From contig JAQGKB010000130.1 in the NCBI GenBank assembly GCA_028290345.1, positions 1 through 6,697 on the forward strand: DNA of 6,697 bases. Direction: 5' to 3'. Every line of letters starts with the position of its first letter. Position 1 is the stretch's first letter. A program made the translations under genes and the position numbers. The stretch is from Hyphomicrobiales bacterium (GTDB taxonomy: Bacteria > Pseudomonadota > Alphaproteobacteria > Rhizobiales > Devosiaceae). The notes below the pieces were generated by a model. That model did not search any database and was not told the origin of the DNA. It was given only the letters and a program-made list of their open reading frames with translations. Below, piece after piece: positions 5,122 through 6,697 of this stretch.

Positions 5122-6697
5122 TCAGGCGGTCCTCTTTCCGTAGATAAAGATGGCAACCGGGAGCGTCAGGGCGATGGTGATCGCCGAGAGTGCCGCCACT
5201 GGCCCGTAATTGCCCATGACATTGAGCTGCAGCATCGTGGTGCCCACCACAGCGGTATCCGGTCCGAACAGGAATGATGCGGCGGCGTATTCCTTGAAGA
5301 ACTGCACGAAGTAGATGAGAAAGCAGGCAAGGAGCGCGGGCCGCAGGATCGGCAGGGTGACGGCCATGTACGAGCGGAACTGCGATCCGCCGGCCACGCG
5401 CACGGCCTTTTCCATATCCTCGGCGACTTGCAGGAAGGGCGGTGAGAGCGCCGCAAAGCCGGTGGGGAAGTAGCGGATGATATAGGCGATCACCAGGATC
5501 GCCAGCGTGCCTTGCAGCAGGCCGGCACCCGGCAGCAGGATCGTCGCATAGAAGATGCCGATACCGACGACGAGGCCGGGTATGGCGCGCGGAATGAACG
5601 CCGTCTGCTCGGTGAAGCCCTGCAGGAATTTGGGCGACCGATAGGCCAGGATCGTTCCAAAGAAGGTCAGAACCACCGCGAACGCGCCGCCAACACCCGA
5701 GATGATGATGGTGTTGTAGATGCTCTTTACGTAGGCATCATACCCCAGCACCACCTTGAAGTTGTCGAGGGTGAGCACGTCCATGATGGACATGTAGGGC
5801 GACAGGAAACTGGTGAAGGCGCGCAGGATCAAATAGAGGCACGGCAAGACAGAGGTCACCAGGCAATAGGCCACGATGCCGATCGCGATGAGCCAGCCCC
5901 AACGGCCAGTCTTGAGCAGCGACCTGCGACCACCTCGCCCGCCAACCGTGTTGTACTTGCGCTTGTCGCCGAGTACGAATTTCTGCAGGAAAATGAAGCC
6001 TTGGACGAGCAGGAGCATCACGATGGCAGTGGCGCTCACCAGCCCATAGTCGACTTTCCCGGACAAGACGCCCTTGTCGTAGAGATAGGTCGCCAGCACT
6101 TCGATGCGCGCCGGTCCGCCCAGGACCAGCGGGACGGCCAGCAGGTCCATCTTCAAGACGAAGTTTAACAGCAGGCAATAGAGCAGCGACGGCATCAGCA
6201 GCGGCAACACGATCGTGCGGATTGTCTGCAATTGCGTTGCGCCCGAAGCCCGCGCCGCCTGCTCCAGCGTATTCGGGATATTCACCATCGCACTGGAGAA
6301 ATAGAGGTAGCTCACCGGGGCCGAGGACACGCCGGCGAGCACGCTGATGCCGCCAAGCGTATAGAGGTCGGGCAGCCCGAAGCCTAATGTGCCCTGCAGC
6401 CACAGGGCGACGAAGCTGGACGGTCCATACATCATCGACCAGGCGAACGAGAGGATCAGCGCCGACAGGAAGATCGGCGACAGGAACATGATCTTCAGCG
6501 TGCGCTGGAACGGATGTTCGAGCCGGTCGAGCAGCAGGGCCGCGACAAAGCCGAGGGACGTGGACAGTAGCGTGCCGATGACACCGAGGATGAGTGTGTT
6601 CCACAAGGCGGCGTAGAATCTGGCGTCACTGAACAGGTTTGAAAAATTCTTCAGCGTGAACACGTGGTCGTGCTCATAGAGCGGCTTGTCGATGACG
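5122..6697 (-). CDS. ABC importer permease with two fused transmembrane domains (FbpB/ThiP-like), 5' end cut by the right window edge
   Basis: An inner-membrane permease in which two permease units are joined in one chain, as in FbpB/SfuB- and ThiP-type importers. The frame is open to the right edge, so 524 residues are visible and the start is missing. The GTG at 6663 is an internal codon: the frame continues upstream (VIDKPLYEHDH) and the first N-terminal helix expected for the family is absent. Numbered from the first full codon, about 11 hydrophobic segments are visible (near 27-56, 69-91, 111-140, 166-194, 217-242, 266-294, 325-352, 366-390, 393-417, 451-477, 497-520). Two EAA loops that contact the ATPase are clear: EQAARASGAT...LPLLMP (about 147-169) and AEDMEKAVRVAGG...LPILRP (425-452). 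A basic, Gly/Arg-rich linker lies near 243-265. Adding the missing helix gives two sets of six. The substrate-binding protein gene is expected just upstream, outside the window. Confidence 0.94.
   Translation of the reverse strand, partial: VIDKPLYEHDHVFTLKNFSNLFSDARFYAALWNTLILGVIGTLLSTSLGFVAALLLDRLEHPFQRTLKIMFLSPIFLSALILSFAWSMMYGPSSFVALWLQGTLGFGLPDLYTLGGISVLAGVSSAPVSYLYFSSAMVNIPNTLEQAARASGATQLQTIRTIVLPLLMPSLLYCLLLNFVLKMDLLAVPLVLGGPARIEVLATYLYDKGVLSGKVDYGLVSATAIVMLLLVQGFIFLQKFVLGDKRKYNTVGGRGGRRSLLKTGRWGWLIAIGIVAYCLVTSVLPCLYLILRAFTSFLSPYMSIMDVLTLDNFKVVLGYDAYVKSIYNTIIISGVGGAFAVVLTFFGTILAYRSPKFLQGFTEQTAFIPRAIPGLVVGIGIFYATILLPGAGLLQGTLAILVIAYIIRYFPTGFAALSPPFLQVAEDMEKAVRVAGGSQFRSYMAVTLPILRPALLACFLIYFVQFFKEYAAASFLFGPDTAVVGTTMLQLNVMGNYGPVAALSAITIALTLPVAIFIYGKRTA
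5131..5135 (-). promoter_or_regulatory. Ribosome binding site for the ATPase, inside the permease 3' end
   Basis: On the minus strand this reads AGAGG, 10 bases before the ATG at 5120 and inside the last codons of the permease. It supports the ATG at 5120 over the upstream TTG at 5156. Its position within the preceding gene fits coupled translation of permease and ATPase. Confidence 0.5.

Noticed and set aside
5512..6168. 218-codon plus-strand open frame opposite the permease
   Set aside because: It is a hydrophilic Gln/Asp/Glu/Arg-rich translation antisense to clear transmembrane helices, with no family resemblance.
6661..6663. GTG as the start of the permease
   Set aside because: The frame continues upstream to the window edge and the expected first N-terminal helix is missing, so the GTG is most likely an internal valine codon.

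Overview
This is a compact, high-GC stretch of proteobacterial DNA in which every recognisable gene lies on the minus strand and reads from right to left. The protein style suggests an alphaproteobacterium of the Rhizobiales type. The main reason is that one product is very close, from memory, to the D-tartrate dehydratase characterised in Bradyrhizobium. The taxonomic call is inference. No RNA gene, insertion sequence, phage gene or CRISPR array is visible.

In transcription order the window holds six genes. (1) A double-domain ABC permease, cut by the right edge (5122 to the end). (2) Its ATPase (4026-5120), one base after the permease stop. (3) A DgoD/ManD-like enolase-superfamily protein (2838-3995). 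(4) A second enolase-superfamily protein with a complete KxK/D/E/E/H active site (1631-2782). (5) D-tartrate dehydratase, tarD (393-1556). (6) The N-terminal part of a CHR-family (chromate transporter) protein, cut by the left edge (1-290). The first four genes are packed with gaps of 1, 30 and 55 bases and good ribosome binding sites. Before tarD there is a 74-base gap containing a perfect 17-bp inverted repeat. The CHR gene follows tarD after about 100 bases.

The simplest reading is a catabolic operon for sugar acids or hydroxy-dicarboxylic acids. An ABC importer brings the substrate in, and up to three different enolase-superfamily enzymes dehydrate it. TarD would give oxaloacetate from D-tartrate. 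The other two would give 2-keto-3-deoxy acids or related products from substrates that cannot be named from sequence alone. The periplasmic binding protein, the regulator, the promoter and any downstream aldolase or kinase are not in the window. The binding protein is most likely just beyond the right edge.

The points most worth a second look are these: three divergent dehydratases in series; the altered metal-site residue and Cys-rich barrel strand in the third enzyme; the strong hairpin before tarD; the pairing of sugar-acid enzymes with an iron/phosphonate-type ABC transporter; and the CHR-family protein at the end of the cluster.
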